Positions 1-8,655 of a DNA stretch of 64,000 nucleotides are shown here, in pieces. The stretch spans positions 6,841,501-6,905,500 of the forward strand of contig CP034537.1 of the NCBI GenBank assembly GCA_004000515.1, given 5' to 3'. The position numbers and the translations under genes were made by a program. Positions within the stretch are counted from its first letter, which is position 1. The number at the start of each line of letters is the position of its first letter. The notes beneath the pieces are model-generated. The model made no database searches and had not been told where the DNA came from. It was given only the letters and a program-made list of their open reading frames with translations. Source of the DNA: Pseudomonas poae. GTDB lineage: Bacteria; Pseudomonadota; Gammaproteobacteria; Pseudomonadales; Pseudomonadaceae.

Positions 1-741
1 CAGAGCCTCACCGAGTTTGGCGGGCAATATTACCAGCGCTGCCTGGAAGTCCTGGGACTGGTGGCCGACTCTGAGCTGCTGGCCGAACAGATCCACAGCG
101 AAACCCCCAAAGGCAACCTGCGTATCACCGCGCCCCCCGTGTTCGGCACCGAACGCCTCGTGCCGGCCTTGAGCGAGTTCTCCCAACGCTACCCGCTGAT
201 CAACCTGTACGTAGTGCTGAGCAACGAGCGGATGGACTTGGTCGACAGCGGCTTCGACGTGGCGATCCGCCTCGGCGAACTGGAAACCTCCAGCCTGATC
301 GCCAGACCCATGCAGGCCTACACCCTCACCCTCTGCGCTTCCCCTGAGTACCTGGCGCGACGCGGCACGCCACAGACGCCCAACGACCTGCAGCATCACG
401 ACTGCCTGGCGTTCGCCTACCCGGCGAACGACAACTGGCGTGATACCGACAAGCTCTGGCGCATGACAGGCGATGACGGCGAGGTGGAGGTTCCAGTGGC
501 CGGCACATTGACCATCAACAGCTCGCAAGGCTTGCGCCAGGCGGCTGTAAACGGCATGGGCATCATCATGCTGGCCGATGCCCTGGTCCAACCGGACCTG
601 GAGAGCGGCAAGCTGGTGGCCTTGTTGACCACCTATCAATTGCCCAGCCGCCCCATGCACTTGCTGTATCGCCAGGACCGTTACCGCCTACCCAAACTGC
701 GCGCGTTCGTGGATTTCGTGATGGAGAAGTGGGCGCGCTAG
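1..741 (+). CDS. LysR-family transcriptional regulator, 3' part
   Basis: The frame is open from base 1, so the gene starts before the window; 246 residues are visible. The first 20 residues (QSLTEFGGQYYQRCLEVL) match the end of the LysR winged-helix domain and the start of the linker helix. From about residue 35 (GNLRITAPPVFG) to the end is the periplasmic-binding-protein-like effector domain, with the typical phrase on a divided regulator core (VDSGFDVAIRLGEL). The DNA-binding helix-turn-helix lies outside the window. A GTG at 61 could look like a start but would remove the linker, so it is not used. The ligand and targets cannot be told. The end overlaps the convergent HAD gene by 4 bases. 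Confidence 0.9.
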   Translation, partial: QSLTEFGGQYYQRCLEVLGLVADSELLAEQIHSETPKGNLRITAPPVFGTERLVPALSEFSQRYPLINLYVVLSNERMDLVDSGFDVAIRLGELETSSLIARPMQAYTLTLCASPEYLARRGTPQTPNDLQHHDCLAFAYPANDNWRDTDKLWRMTGDDGEVEVPVAGTLTINSSQGLRQAAVNGMGIIMLADALVQPDLESGKLVALLTTYQLPSRPMHLLYRQDRYRLPKLRAFVDFVMEKWAR

Positions 742-1361
742 AAGCCCACGCCCAACTCACGCAGGCGCGCCGCTGTGCGCTCGGCCGACACATGGTGAAT
801 CCCCTGCCAACCGAGCGCGACGGCCGCCTCGATATTGCCCGCCACATCATCGATAAACACCACCTCACCGGCCTGGATATCCGGCAGATGAACACGCACC
901 TGGCTAAGGCTTGCGTGATAGATCGCCGGATCAGGCTTGATCAGCTTCAATTCGCCGGACACCACGATGTCGCGAAAATGCTGCAGGAACGGATAGTTGG
1001 CTCGGGCATACGGGAAGGTTTCGGCTGACCAGTTGGTGAGCCCGAACAACGGCATGTTGGCGCTATGCAAGGCTTCAAGGATCGCCACACCGTCCGGCAA
1101 CGGGCCGCGCAGCATTTCATGCCAGCGGTCGTAATAGGACTGGATCAACGTTTGATGCTGGGGATATTGCTCGATGAGGCTGCGAGTGCCCTCGGCCAGG
1201 GAGCGGCCGGCGTCCTGCTCGGTGTTCCAGGCCTGGGTGCAGATGTTCTCGAGAAACCATTGCCGTTCGTGGTCGTCGGCAATCAACTTGCGGTAGAGGT
1301 GCTGCGGGTTCCAGTCGAACAGGACACCGCCGAAATCAAAAACTACTGCACGAATCGTCAT
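738..1361 (-). CDS. HAD-superfamily hydrolase (YihX-like)
   Basis: A 207-residue HAD phosphatase. Motif I is VVFDFGGVLFDW near the N-terminus, which has the nucleophile Asp and the DFGGV variant seen in YihX-type sugar-phosphate phosphatases. Motif II is GLTNWS (Thr), motif III is the Lys in LIKPDPAIY, and motif IV is VVFIDDVAGNIEAA with two acidic residues. All four catalytic elements are present, so it should be active on a small phosphorylated metabolite, but the substrate is unknown. It is convergent with the upstream LysR gene, overlapping it by 4 bases, and a REP pair follows its start. Confidence 0.88.
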   Translation of the reverse strand: MTIRAVVFDFGGVLFDWNPQHLYRKLIADDHERQWFLENICTQAWNTEQDAGRSLAEGTRSLIEQYPQHQTLIQSYYDRWHEMLRGPLPDGVAILEALHSANMPLFGLTNWSAETFPYARANYPFLQHFRDIVVSGELKLIKPDPAIYHASLSQVRVHLPDIQAGEVVFIDDVAGNIEAAVALGWQGIHHVSAERTAARLRELGVGF

Positions 1362-1463
1362 CAGATCCTCCGTTAGCGTGAGTGATAGCGAAGGGATTCT
1401 GGCAGATCTTGCAGAAGGGGTGCACTCAGCGGAGCGTAAGAAGGGTCTGAGAAAACACAGATC

Positions 1464-1560
1464 GAATGTGGGAGCGGGCTTGCTCGCGAAAGCGGTGTAT
1501 CAGTCGCCCTATTCAGTGACTGACACTCCGTATTCGCGAGCAAGCCCGCGCCCACATTTT
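1464..1560. repeat. REP pair (REPIN), GCGGGCTTGCTCGCGA type
   Basis: Two inverted copies of a REP sequence (core GTGGGAGCGGGCTTGCTCGC) face each other across about 40 bases, forming a long imperfect hairpin between the HAD gene and fabV. The right arm carries one change (GCGCCC instead of GCTCCC). The same core recurs at 14578 and 51981. Confidence 0.9.
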
Positions 1561-1571
1561 TTCGACCGTGT

Positions 1572-2765
1572 TTAAGCCTGGATCAGGCCATTGATCTTCA
1601 CGGTCGGGTTCACGTCAGCGTCGTAATCCACGCCGTCGATTTCAAAGCCGAACAAGCGCAGGAATTCAGCCTTATAGCCGGCAAAATCGCTGATCTCATT
1701 GACGTTGTCGTCGGTGACCTGGTTCCACAGCGCAGCCACGGCGTCCTGAACTTTAGGCTCAAGCTCAGCCAGGTCGGCACGCAGGCGGCCGTCGGCGTCG
1801 AGTTTCGGCTCGCTGCCGTACAAGCTGTCCTTGAACAGGCCGTAGACCTGCTCGATGCAGCCTTCGTGGGTGCCCTGCTCTTTCATCACTTTGAACAGCA
1901 GCGACAGGTACAGCGGCATGATCGGGATCGCCGAGCTCGCCTGGGTGACCACGGCCTTGAGCACCGACACACGGGCGTCGCCTTTCAGCGCAGCGAGGTT
2001 GTCGCGCAAGGTCAGGACTTTCTTGTCGAGGTCTTTCTTGGCTTCGCCGATGGAGCCGTTCCAGTAGATGTCCTGGGTCAGCTTCTCGCCGAGGTAGGTG
2101 AACGCGGTGGTCTTGGCGCCTTCGGCCAACACGTCGGCGTCACGCAGGGCGTCGATCCACAGCTGCCAGTCTTCGCCGCCCATCACTTTGACGGTGCCGT
2201 CGATTTCTTCCTGGGTCGCAGGCTCAAGCGTGGTGTCGACCACAACGCCCTTGTCGGTGTTGATCCCGCGCAGGGTCACGGCCTTGCCGATCGGTTTGAG
2301 GGTGGAGTTGTGCACCACGCCTTGCGGGTCGGTACGACGTGGCGCGGCCAGGCTGTAGACCACCAGGTCGACCTTGCCCAGGTCCTTCTTGATGGTTTCG
2401 ATGGTCAGGCGCTTGATCTCGTCGGAGAACGCGTCGCCGTTGATGCTCTTGGCGTACAGGCCTTTTTCGACAGCAAACTTCTCGAACGCGGCGCTGTTGT
2501 ACCAGCCAGCCGAGCTCAACTTGCCTTCTTCGCCTTCTTTCTCAAAAAACACGCCCAGGGTGTCGGCGCCGCAGCCAAACGCGGCACTGATGCGCGCGGC
2601 CAGGCCGTAGCCGGTGGAAGCGCCGAGAACCAACACCTTCTTGGGGCCGCCTTCGATGGCGCCGTGCTGGGTGACGTAGTCGATCTGTTCCTTGACGTTC
2701 GCTTCACAGCCAACAGGGTGAGCGGTCACACAGATAAAGCCACGAACCCGCGGTTTGATGATCAT
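1572..2765 (-). CDS. fabV: FabV enoyl-[acyl-carrier-protein] reductase (NADH)
   Basis: A 397-residue protein that reduces the trans-2-enoyl-ACP double bond in the last step of each fatty acid elongation cycle. The N-terminus [20 protein letters not shown] is diagnostic. The dinucleotide site LGASTGYG lies at residues 47-54, and the FabV active-site pattern Tyr-X8-Lys is Y234 to K243. I chose the ATG at 2765 because the family starts with MIIKPR; a longer frame to 2810 adds 15 unrelated residues. FabV is the triclosan-insensitive isoform in P. aeruginosa, so intrinsic triclosan tolerance is an inference from the family. It is transcribed alone, divergently from the LpxO-like gene. Confidence 0.97.
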   Translation of the reverse strand: MIIKPRVRGFICVTAHPVGCEANVKEQIDYVTQHGAIEGGPKKVLVLGASTGYGLAARISAAFGCGADTLGVFFEKEGEEGKLSSAGWYNSAAFEKFAVEKGLYAKSINGDAFSDEIKRLTIETIKKDLGKVDLVVYSLAAPRRTDPQGVVHNSTLKPIGKAVTLRGINTDKGVVVDTTLEPATQEEIDGTVKVMGGEDWQLWIDALRDADVLAEGAKTTAFTYLGEKLTQDIYWNGSIGEAKKDLDKKVLTLRDNLAALKGDARVSVLKAVVTQASSAIPIMPLYLSLLFKVMKEQGTHEGCIEQVYGLFKDSLYGSEPKLDADGRLRADLAELEPKVQDAVAALWNQVTDDNVNEISDFAGYKAEFLRLFGFEIDGVDYDADVNPTVKINGLIQA

Positions 2766-3074
2766 AAAATTTCTGCCTCTTCCAAGGGGTCGACGGCCAG
2801 TGGTGGCCATTCAACTTCATTCGTACCGGTCTATGACGTCCGAAAAACCGAAGCGTCACGATAGTCGCAAATCTTGCGTTTACAAAATCCAATCAACAAA
2901 ACGCTGAGCGGGTTAAAAACTGTGTAAAGCCTTCACAATTTCGCAATATTTAAAACGCCCGACTGAGGGATAAAGCCCTATTATAAGGAAATTGTTTCCA
3001 TATATTTCAAAGCCTGGCGTATCACGATGCCGGGGGCTGGAGTCTATACATCTTCCCCGCTGGAGCTGAGCTTC
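2766..3074. other. Divergent intergenic region fabV / LpxO-like gene
   Basis: 309 bases without a gene. The middle (about 2900-3010) is clearly more AT-rich than the flanking genes and must hold the promoters of fabV (leftward) and the hydroxylase gene (rightward). I see no strong operator dyad and do not assign a -10/-35 pair. Confidence 0.6.
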
Positions 3075-3899
3075 ATGAGTGCGAGTGTCATCCGCAAGAG
3101 AATGGTTTCGGCCGCCTGGGTGCTGGGCGTGTTGCTGATCATTTATTGCTTCCCGGTTACTACCCTGGTGTTCCTGGCCCTGGTGCTGGTGTGCGGTGTC
3201 TACGATTTTTTGCGCAATGGCCTATACGACCGCGCGACCATCAAGAAATACTTCATTGGCAGTGGTCGCAACACCTGGCTTTTGGCGCCGTTCAACACGC
3301 TGTTCGACCTGCTGAGTTCGCGCAACCGCCACGTTTACACGATGAACGACTTGCCCGCCGCGTGGCGTGAAGACCTGCAACAGGTAATCGACGACGCCAT
3401 GGCCCACAAGGATGAAATCATCGGCTACCTGGACGAGCGCATGGCGGAAAAAAAGCGTGGCATGCTGTTTTTCCAATGGTACGGACGGCCCATCGAAACC
3501 ACCCTCGACATTCCGAAACTCCGGGAAAAACTGCCGTTCGTGAAAACCATCGGTGTGTCCGTGTTTAACGAAAACCGCTCGACCTCCTTTCACTTCGGCC
3601 CCCTGCGCATGATGTTCCGCGTGCTCTACAACATGGCGCCAGCGCCCCATCACGACGGCGTGTACATCCAGGTTGGCAAGCACAAGCATTACTGGCACGA
3701 CGACCCGCTGTTTATCTTCGATGACACGCTGATGCATGCGTCCTTCAACAAAAACGACGCAAAGCGTTACTGCCTGTTTATCGATATCGTGCGGCCGACC
3801 CCATTGCCTTCGGTGCTCAACGCCGTGATTGCGGGCTTTGCCGGGATGGTCTTCACCCTGCGTCGGGTTTTCTACAAAAACTGGAAGCTGATTCAGTAA
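3075..3899 (+). CDS. Aspartyl/asparaginyl beta-hydroxylase-domain protein (LpxO-like)
   Basis: A 274-residue protein with two closely spaced hydrophobic segments near residues 10-45, then a cytoplasmic 2-oxoglutarate/Fe(II) dioxygenase domain. The region around residues 175-245 (FHFGPLRMMFRVLYNMAP, YWHDDPLFIFDDTLMHASFN) has the conserved FDD...H pattern of the aspartyl hydroxylase/LpxO fold. LpxO hydroxylates lipid A secondary acyl chains at the inner membrane, and a lipid or membrane substrate is plausible here because of the anchor. The order of segments differs from textbook LpxO, so I withhold the symbol. The start is the ATG at 3075 (MSASVIRKRM); a longer frame from 3027 lacks support. 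Confidence 0.75.
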   Translation: MSASVIRKRMVSAAWVLGVLLIIYCFPVTTLVFLALVLVCGVYDFLRNGLYDRATIKKYFIGSGRNTWLLAPFNTLFDLLSSRNRHVYTMNDLPAAWREDLQQVIDDAMAHKDEIIGYLDERMAEKKRGMLFFQWYGRPIETTLDIPKLREKLPFVKTIGVSVFNENRSTSFHFGPLRMMFRVLYNMAPAPHHDGVYIQVGKHKHYWHDDPLFIFDDTLMHASFNKNDAKRYCLFIDIVRPTPLPSVLNAVIAGFAGMVFTLRRVFYKNWKLIQ

Positions 3900-4050
3900 G
3901 TTCTGCGGCATGATGGTGCCGGACGGGGTTTGCACTCGGCCTTGGGCCTGAGGTAAAAAACCGTCCCGTGCGACCGAATTCGGCGCCCACCCTTCTCAAG
4001 CCATCGCGGCGCCATCAAGGGCGCGGTGGCTGCGCCTTCAAGGAATCAGA

Positions 4051-5424
4051 ATGCCCCAACGTCAAGTCATCAACGCCTCCGTCAGCCCCAAGGGCAGCCT
4101 CGAAACCCTGTCCCAACGCGAAGTCCAGCAACTGAGCGAAGCCGGTAGCGGCAGCATCTACACCCTCTTCCGTCAGTGCGCGCTGGCCATCCTCAACACC
4201 GGCGCCCACATCGACAACGCCAAGACCATCCTCGACGCCTATAAAGACTTTGAAGTGCGTATCCACCAACAAGATCGTGGCGTGCGCCTCGAACTGTTGA
4301 ATGCTCCGGCCGACGCTTTCGTCGATGGCGAAATGATCGCCAGCACCCGTGAAATGCTGTTCAGCGCCCTGCGCGATATCGTCTACACCGAGAACGAGCT
4401 GGACAGTCAGCGCATCGACCTGAGCAATTCCCAAGGCATCACCGACTACGTGTTCCACCTGCTGCGCAACGCCCGCACCCTGCGCCCCGGTGTCGAGCCG
4501 AAAATTGTGGTGTGCTGGGGCGGCCACTCGATCAATACCGAAGAATACAAATACACCAAGAAAGTCGGCCACGAACTGGGCCTGCGCAGCCTCGACGTCT
4601 GCACCGGTTGCGGCCCTGGTGTAATGAAAGGCCCGATGAAAGGCGCGACCATTTCCCACGCCAAGCAACGCATCACCGGCGGGCGCTACCTGGGCCTGAC
4701 CGAGCCGGGCATCATCGCAGCGGAGGCGCCGAACCCGATCGTCAACGAACTGGTGATCCTGCCGGACATCGAAAAACGCCTGGAAGCGTTCGTGCGTGTC
4801 GGCCACGGCATCATCATCTTCCCGGGCGGCGCTGGCACGGCGGAAGAGTTCCTGTACCTGCTGGGTATTCTGATGCACCCGGACAACCGTGACTTGCCGT
4901 TCCCGGTCATCCTCACGGGGCCGAAACACGCAGCGCCCTACCTGCAGCAACTGCACGCGTTTGTCGGCGCCACGCTGGGCGAAGCCGCACAGGCGCACTA
5001 CCAGATCATCATCGACGACCCGGCCGAAGTGGCTCGCCAGATGACTGCCGGGCTCAAGGCAGTGAAACAGTTCCGCCGCGAGCGCAATGACGCCTTCCAC
5101 TTCAACTGGCTGCTGAAGATCGATGAGGGCTTCCAGCGTCCGTTCGACCCAACGCACGCCAATATGGCCGCGCTGCAACTGAGCCACTCGCTGCCACCGC
5201 ATGAGTTGGCCGCCAACCTGCGCCGCGCCTTCTCAGGCATTGTGGCAGGCAACGTGAAGGACAAGGGCATCCGCCTGATCGAGCAAAATGGCCCTTACGA
5301 GATCCACGGCGACCCGGCCATCATGAAACCGCTGGACGAGTTGCTGCAGGCCTTCGTGGCGCAGCACCGCATGAAATTGCCAGGCGGCGCGGCGTATGTG
5401 CCGTGTTATCGCGTGGTTCAATAA
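4051..5424 (+). CDS. ppnN: PpnN pyrimidine/purine nucleotide 5'-monophosphate nucleosidase
   Basis: A 457-residue LOG-family enzyme (YgdH/PpnN) that cleaves nucleoside monophosphates to free base and ribose 5-phosphate; in E. coli it is stimulated by (p)ppGpp. The central Rossmann-like LOG domain has VCWGGHS, CTGCGPGVMKGPMKGA and the nucleotide-binding signature PGGAGTAEE near residue 255. The long N- and C-terminal extensions and total length match PpnN and not the short LOG cytokinin-type proteins. It is a single gene, convergent with ridA and ending one base before it. Confidence 0.95.
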   Translation: MPQRQVINASVSPKGSLETLSQREVQQLSEAGSGSIYTLFRQCALAILNTGAHIDNAKTILDAYKDFEVRIHQQDRGVRLELLNAPADAFVDGEMIASTREMLFSALRDIVYTENELDSQRIDLSNSQGITDYVFHLLRNARTLRPGVEPKIVVCWGGHSINTEEYKYTKKVGHELGLRSLDVCTGCGPGVMKGPMKGATISHAKQRITGGRYLGLTEPGIIAAEAPNPIVNELVILPDIEKRLEAFVRVGHGIIIFPGGAGTAEEFLYLLGILMHPDNRDLPFPVILTGPKHAAPYLQQLHAFVGATLGEAAQAHYQIIIDDPAEVARQMTAGLKAVKQFRRERNDAFHFNWLLKIDEGFQRPFDPTHANMAALQLSHSLPPHELAANLRRAFSGIVAGNVKDKGIRLIEQNGPYEIHGDPAIMKPLDELLQAFVAQHRMKLPGGAAYVPCYRVVQ

Positions 5425-5425
5425 C

Positions 5426-5818
5426 TCAGCGCTGTACCGCCACACATTTGATTTCCACCAACAAACCGGGGTGCGCCAGTTCTGACACGCCAATAGTCGT
5501 CCAGGCGCAATGCCCGCGTGGAAACAGGCGGTTTTTCACTTCACGAAAAACCGCCATGTGCTGGCTCATGTTGACGTGGTAAGTGGTCATGTCCACCACA
5601 TCGTCGAAGCTGCATCCGCCCTCCTCCAACACCACTCGCAGGTTCTCCCAGGCGGCGACGAATTGCGCCTCTGGGTCGTCGATCACAGCCAGTTCTGGCG
5701 TGCGGCCGACCTGCCCCGCGCAGTAAAGGGTGTTGCCGACCTTAACTGCCGGGACGTAACCCGCGCGCTCGACAATAGGGTGCATGGCAGCAGGGATGAT
5801 GAGGCGGCGATCGGTCAT
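5426..5818 (-). CDS. RidA-family (YjgF/UK114) protein
   Basis: A 130-residue RidA-fold protein. Family features are LYCAGQVGRTPEL, a central VVLEEGGCSFDDVVDMTTYHVNM and the C-terminal PGLLVEIKCVAV. True RidA enamine/imine deaminases carry an Arg in the segment before the end (typically RSCV or similar); here it reads GHCAWTTIGVSELAHPG, without that Arg, so it belongs to a side group of unknown substrate. The start is the ATG at 5818 (MTDRRLIIP). It lies just downstream of the YXWGXW lipoprotein gene on the same strand and could be co-transcribed. Confidence 0.85.
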   Translation of the reverse strand: MTDRRLIIPAAMHPIVERAGYVPAVKVGNTLYCAGQVGRTPELAVIDDPEAQFVAAWENLRVVLEEGGCSFDDVVDMTTYHVNMSQHMAVFREVKNRLFPRGHCAWTTIGVSELAHPGLLVEIKCVAVQR

Positions 5819-5841
5819 GGACTGTCTCTCTTTACGGTCGT

Positions 5842-6264
5842 CTACAGGCGTGTCGATGGGGTAAGTCGGGCAATCTTTGTACCTGTTCCGATCAGCCCAC
5901 GCCACACACAGTGGCCGCTTCGATCTAGCCGGAGATCAACGTATCCAGCCCCCACCTGCCAGTGGTAGCCGTCATTGCGTTGTACCCAGTGCGGATGCAC
6001 GTAACGATAACCTTCGCGCACCTGCTCCCAGTGACCGTGTACCGCAACGTATCGCCCACCTTCCCAACGCCAGTAGCCGCGCGACCAGATATAACCGTAA
6101 CGGGGTGCGGGCTCGACTTCGATCACTTGGACCGGCGGCGGTTGCGGCGCAACCACCTCAACATATTCCCGTTGCACCGGCCCACGCTCATGCACAACAC
6201 GCTCTTGCACACACCCGGACGCCGCGACGACAAATGCCGCCAATGCCGCATAACGTAGCAACAT
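5842..6264 (-). CDS. YXWGXW-repeat lipoprotein, C-terminus probably altered by a frameshift
   Basis: A small secreted lipoprotein. The signal peptide ends in AASGC (lipobox Cys near residue 18), followed by a Pro/Val-rich linker and aromatic repeats (YGYIWSRGYWRWEGGRY, GHWEQV, HPHWVQRNDGYHW). As read, it runs 140 residues and ends in an unrelated basic tail. Adding one C to the C5 run at 5949-5953 gives the ending YHWQVGGWIR with a stop at 5936 (109 residues), a natural end for this repeat family. I therefore suspect a one-base deletion. The ATG at 6264 is preferred because GAGGAA sits at the right distance; ATGs at 6270 and upstream are too close to it or beyond it. Function is unknown, probably envelope-associated. 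Confidence 0.75.
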   Translation of the reverse strand: MLLRYAALAAFVVAASGCVQERVVHERGPVQREYVEVVAPQPPPVQVIEVEPAPRYGYIWSRGYWRWEGGRYVAVHGHWEQVREGYRYVHPHWVQRNDGYHWQVGAGYVDLRLDRSGHCVWRGLIGTGTKIARLTPSTRL

Positions 6265-6472
6265 ACACATTCCTCGGGCGTAATCGCCCAACACATACAC
6301 CGGTAAAAAATGCCCCTTGCTACAGCCTCGCTCCTGCTTGGCTCTGGGATATTTTTAACAGGAAGTGTCTGTCGGCTTGCTGAACCCGTTGCGACCGAAA
6401 CGAAGCAGCAAAGGCGTAGGTAATCCGGCTGCTCGATAAGCCAGGAAACGCCATCGCCAACCACCGCCCAAT

Positions 6473-6508
6473 AAAAGCCCGCTGACCGTTACCGGTTCAG
6501 CGGGCTTT
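6473..6508 (-). terminator. Rho-independent terminator of mqo
   Basis: Stem AAAGCCCGCTGA / TCAGCGGGCTTT with an inner CCGTTACCGG loop, just after the mqo stop. On the minus strand the stem is followed by a T-rich stretch. Confidence 0.8.
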
Positions 6509-6526
6509 GTTGCATCTCGACTTGGC

Positions 6527-8173
6527 TTACAGCGCCAGGTCAGACGCCGGCTTGCTCGGCTCAGCCGCAGGCTTGGCAGCCTCGGTGGCTTTTGGAGCAG
6601 CCAATTGCGGAATCGCAGGCGGTGGAGTCAGTTGCAGGACGCCGGCGGTGTAGGCCCACTCCTTGGCAACCGCTTCCGGGCTGTCGTTCAGCTTGGTGCC
6701 GTAGCTCGGTACGATCTGGTGCAGCTTGGCCTGCCACTCAGGGGTCGCAACCTTGTCCTTGAACACTTTCTGCAGCACGGTCAGCATGATCGGAGCCGCG
6801 GTGGACGCGCCTGGCGATGCACCCAGCAGGCCTGCGATGGAGTTGTCGGCAGAGCTGACCACTTCGGTACCGAGTTTCAGCACGCCGCCCAACTCTGGGT
6901 CACGCTTGATGATCTGCACGCGCTGACCGGCTTGCCACAGGCGCCAGTCTTCTTTCTTGGCGTTCGGGAAGTACTCTTTCAGGGCGTTGTAGCGGTCGTC
7001 ATCCGACAGCATCAGTTGGCCAGCAAGGTACTCGACCAGTGGGTACTCACGCACACCAACACGGGTCATAGGCCAGATGTTGTGGGTGGTGGTACTGGTC
7101 AGCAGGTCCAGGTACGAGCCTTCTTTCAGGAACTTGGTCGAGAAGGTGGCGAATGGGCCAAACAGAATTACGCGCTTGCCATCCAGTACGCGGGTGTCCA
7201 AGTGCGGAACCGACATCGGCGGTGCGCCAACCGAAGCCTTACCGTAGGCCTTGGCCAGGTGCTGCTCGGCGATAGCTGGGTTATCGGTGACCAGGAACGA
7301 ACCACCAACCGGGAAGGCCGCGTAGTCCTTGGCTTCAGGAATACCCGACTTTTGCAGCAAGTGCAGTGCACCGCCGCCGGCGCCGATGAACACGAACTTG
7401 GCGTCGGTTTCAGTCTTGGTGCCGTCTTTCAGGTTTTTGTAGCTCACACGCCACGAACCGTCGGCGTTGCGGGTGATGTCCTGCACTTCGCTCGACAGCT
7501 TCAGGTCAAACTTCGGCGTGGTTTGCAGGTGAGCAACGAACTGGCGGGTGATCTCGCCGAAGTTCACGTCGGTGCCGATCGGGGTCCAGGTGGCCGCGAT
7601 TTTCTGGTTCGGGTCACGCCCTTCCATCATCAGCGGAACCCACTTGGCGATCTGCGCCGGGTCTTCGGAGTACTGCATGCCAGCAAACAGCGGGCTCGCT
7701 TGCAGGGCTTCGTAGCGCTTCTTCAGGAACTTGATGTTGTCATCGCCCCACACAAAGCTCATGTGCGGCGTGGAGTTGATGAACGAACGCGGGTTCTTCA
7801 GCACGCCCTGCTGGACCTGCCAGGACCAGAACTGACGGGAGATCTGGAACGCTTCGTTGATCTCGACCGCTTTCGGGATCTCAACGTTGCCGTTCTTGTC
7901 TTCCGGGGTGTAGTTCAGCTCAGCCAGGGCCGAGTGACCGGTACCGGCGTTGTTCCAGCCGTTGGAGCTTTCTTCGGCCACGCCATCAAGGCGCTCGACC
8001 ATCTCCATCGACCAGTCCGGCTGCAGCTCATTGAGCCATACACCCAGGGTTGCACTCATGATGCCGCCGCCGATCAGCAGCACATCGACTTTCTTTGCCT
8101 CTTGCGCGTGAACGGAGCTGATCCCCAGCGACAAAGCCAGCCCTAGCAAGGCAGTGTTTACTTTTTTAAACAT
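6527..8173 (-). CDS. mqo: Malate:quinone oxidoreductase
   Basis: A 548-residue FAD enzyme that oxidises malate to oxaloacetate and passes electrons to quinone, feeding the TCA cycle and respiratory chain. The FAD-binding motif [16 protein letters not shown] follows an N-terminal hydrophobic segment ending SVHAQ, which resembles a signal sequence. Family blocks include [14 protein letters not shown] and [15 protein letters not shown]. The C-terminus is a low-complexity Ala/Pro/Lys tail. I chose the ATG at 8173 because AGGTG lies 6 bases upstream; an in-frame GTG three codons earlier is part of that Shine-Dalgarno. It is monocistronic, with its own terminator. Confidence 0.95.
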   Translation of the reverse strand: MFKKVNTALLGLALSLGISSVHAQEAKKVDVLLIGGGIMSATLGVWLNELQPDWSMEMVERLDGVAEESSNGWNNAGTGHSALAELNYTPEDKNGNVEIPKAVEINEAFQISRQFWSWQVQQGVLKNPRSFINSTPHMSFVWGDDNIKFLKKRYEALQASPLFAGMQYSEDPAQIAKWVPLMMEGRDPNQKIAATWTPIGTDVNFGEITRQFVAHLQTTPKFDLKLSSEVQDITRNADGSWRVSYKNLKDGTKTETDAKFVFIGAGGGALHLLQKSGIPEAKDYAAFPVGGSFLVTDNPAIAEQHLAKAYGKASVGAPPMSVPHLDTRVLDGKRVILFGPFATFSTKFLKEGSYLDLLTSTTTHNIWPMTRVGVREYPLVEYLAGQLMLSDDDRYNALKEYFPNAKKEDWRLWQAGQRVQIIKRDPELGGVLKLGTEVVSSADNSIAGLLGASPGASTAAPIMLTVLQKVFKDKVATPEWQAKLHQIVPSYGTKLNDSPEAVAKEWAYTAGVLQLTPPPAIPQLAAPKATEAAKPAAEPSKPASDLAL

Positions 8174-8302
8174 CAGTAGCACCTATGATAAAACGCCATC
8201 CGCCCTACCACCCCGGATCATGAGCAAGCCACCATTACGCTGCGCCAGGCAACGCACCGCGGGGTTCACACATTCACTTGAGGGCCGCAGGGTGGGCACA
8301 CA

Positions 8303-8320
8303 AGGTCGATGTATCGACCT
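8303..8320. promoter_or_regulatory. Perfect 18-bp dyad, candidate operator upstream of mqo
   Basis: AGGTCGAT-GT-ATCGACCT is fully symmetric, 130 bases upstream of mqo and next to an AT-rich stretch. The short 2-base centre favours a protein-binding site over an RNA hairpin. The regulator is unknown. Confidence 0.4.
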
Positions 8321-8458
8321 CACTTTTATGTCCCTTCTGCGCTGACTTTTTTATCATTATTGGCTTCAGCTACCTGGGCGACAGCCAATCGCTGGGACGT
8401 ATACGGATGTACGCACCAGAAAGAGACTAGACCAAGACGGCGCGCAGAATATCACGGC

Positions 8459-8480
8459 AAACGGCGTTTATGCGCCGTTT
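8459..8480. other. Perfect hairpin, 8-bp arms
   Basis: AAACGGCG-TTTATG-CGCCGTTT is an inverted repeat with a 6-base loop in the mqo/MFS divergent region. No T-run follows it on either strand, so it is not an obvious terminator. Confidence 0.4.
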
Positions 8481-8655
8481 GGCCAATTGACAGCTCTAAA
8501 TCGCAGCTTTTAACGCGCCGGTGTCAAGCGTGGCAGCCGCGACCTGAGGTCACAGGCCTGGAACTCTCACGCCAACGGCTGTTCTAGACACCTTCGCCGA
8601 CGCTTGCGTAGCATCGACGGCTCTTCTTCGTACCCCCATCCACACAGAGTTACCC

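Larger units (their letters stand above)
8174..8655. other. Divergent intergenic region mqo / MFS gene
   Basis: 482 bases with no convincing gene. It holds two perfect dyads, at 8303-8320 and 8459-8480 (see separate entries), and an AT-rich stretch at about 8320-8370 that is a likely promoter zone for mqo. Short frames here are not supported. Confidence 0.6.

Noticed and set aside
3900..4050. Imperfect inverted repeat (GGACGGGGTTT ... AAAACCGTCC) between the LpxO-like gene and ppnN
   Set aside because: Arms mismatch and are far apart; not called as a terminator.
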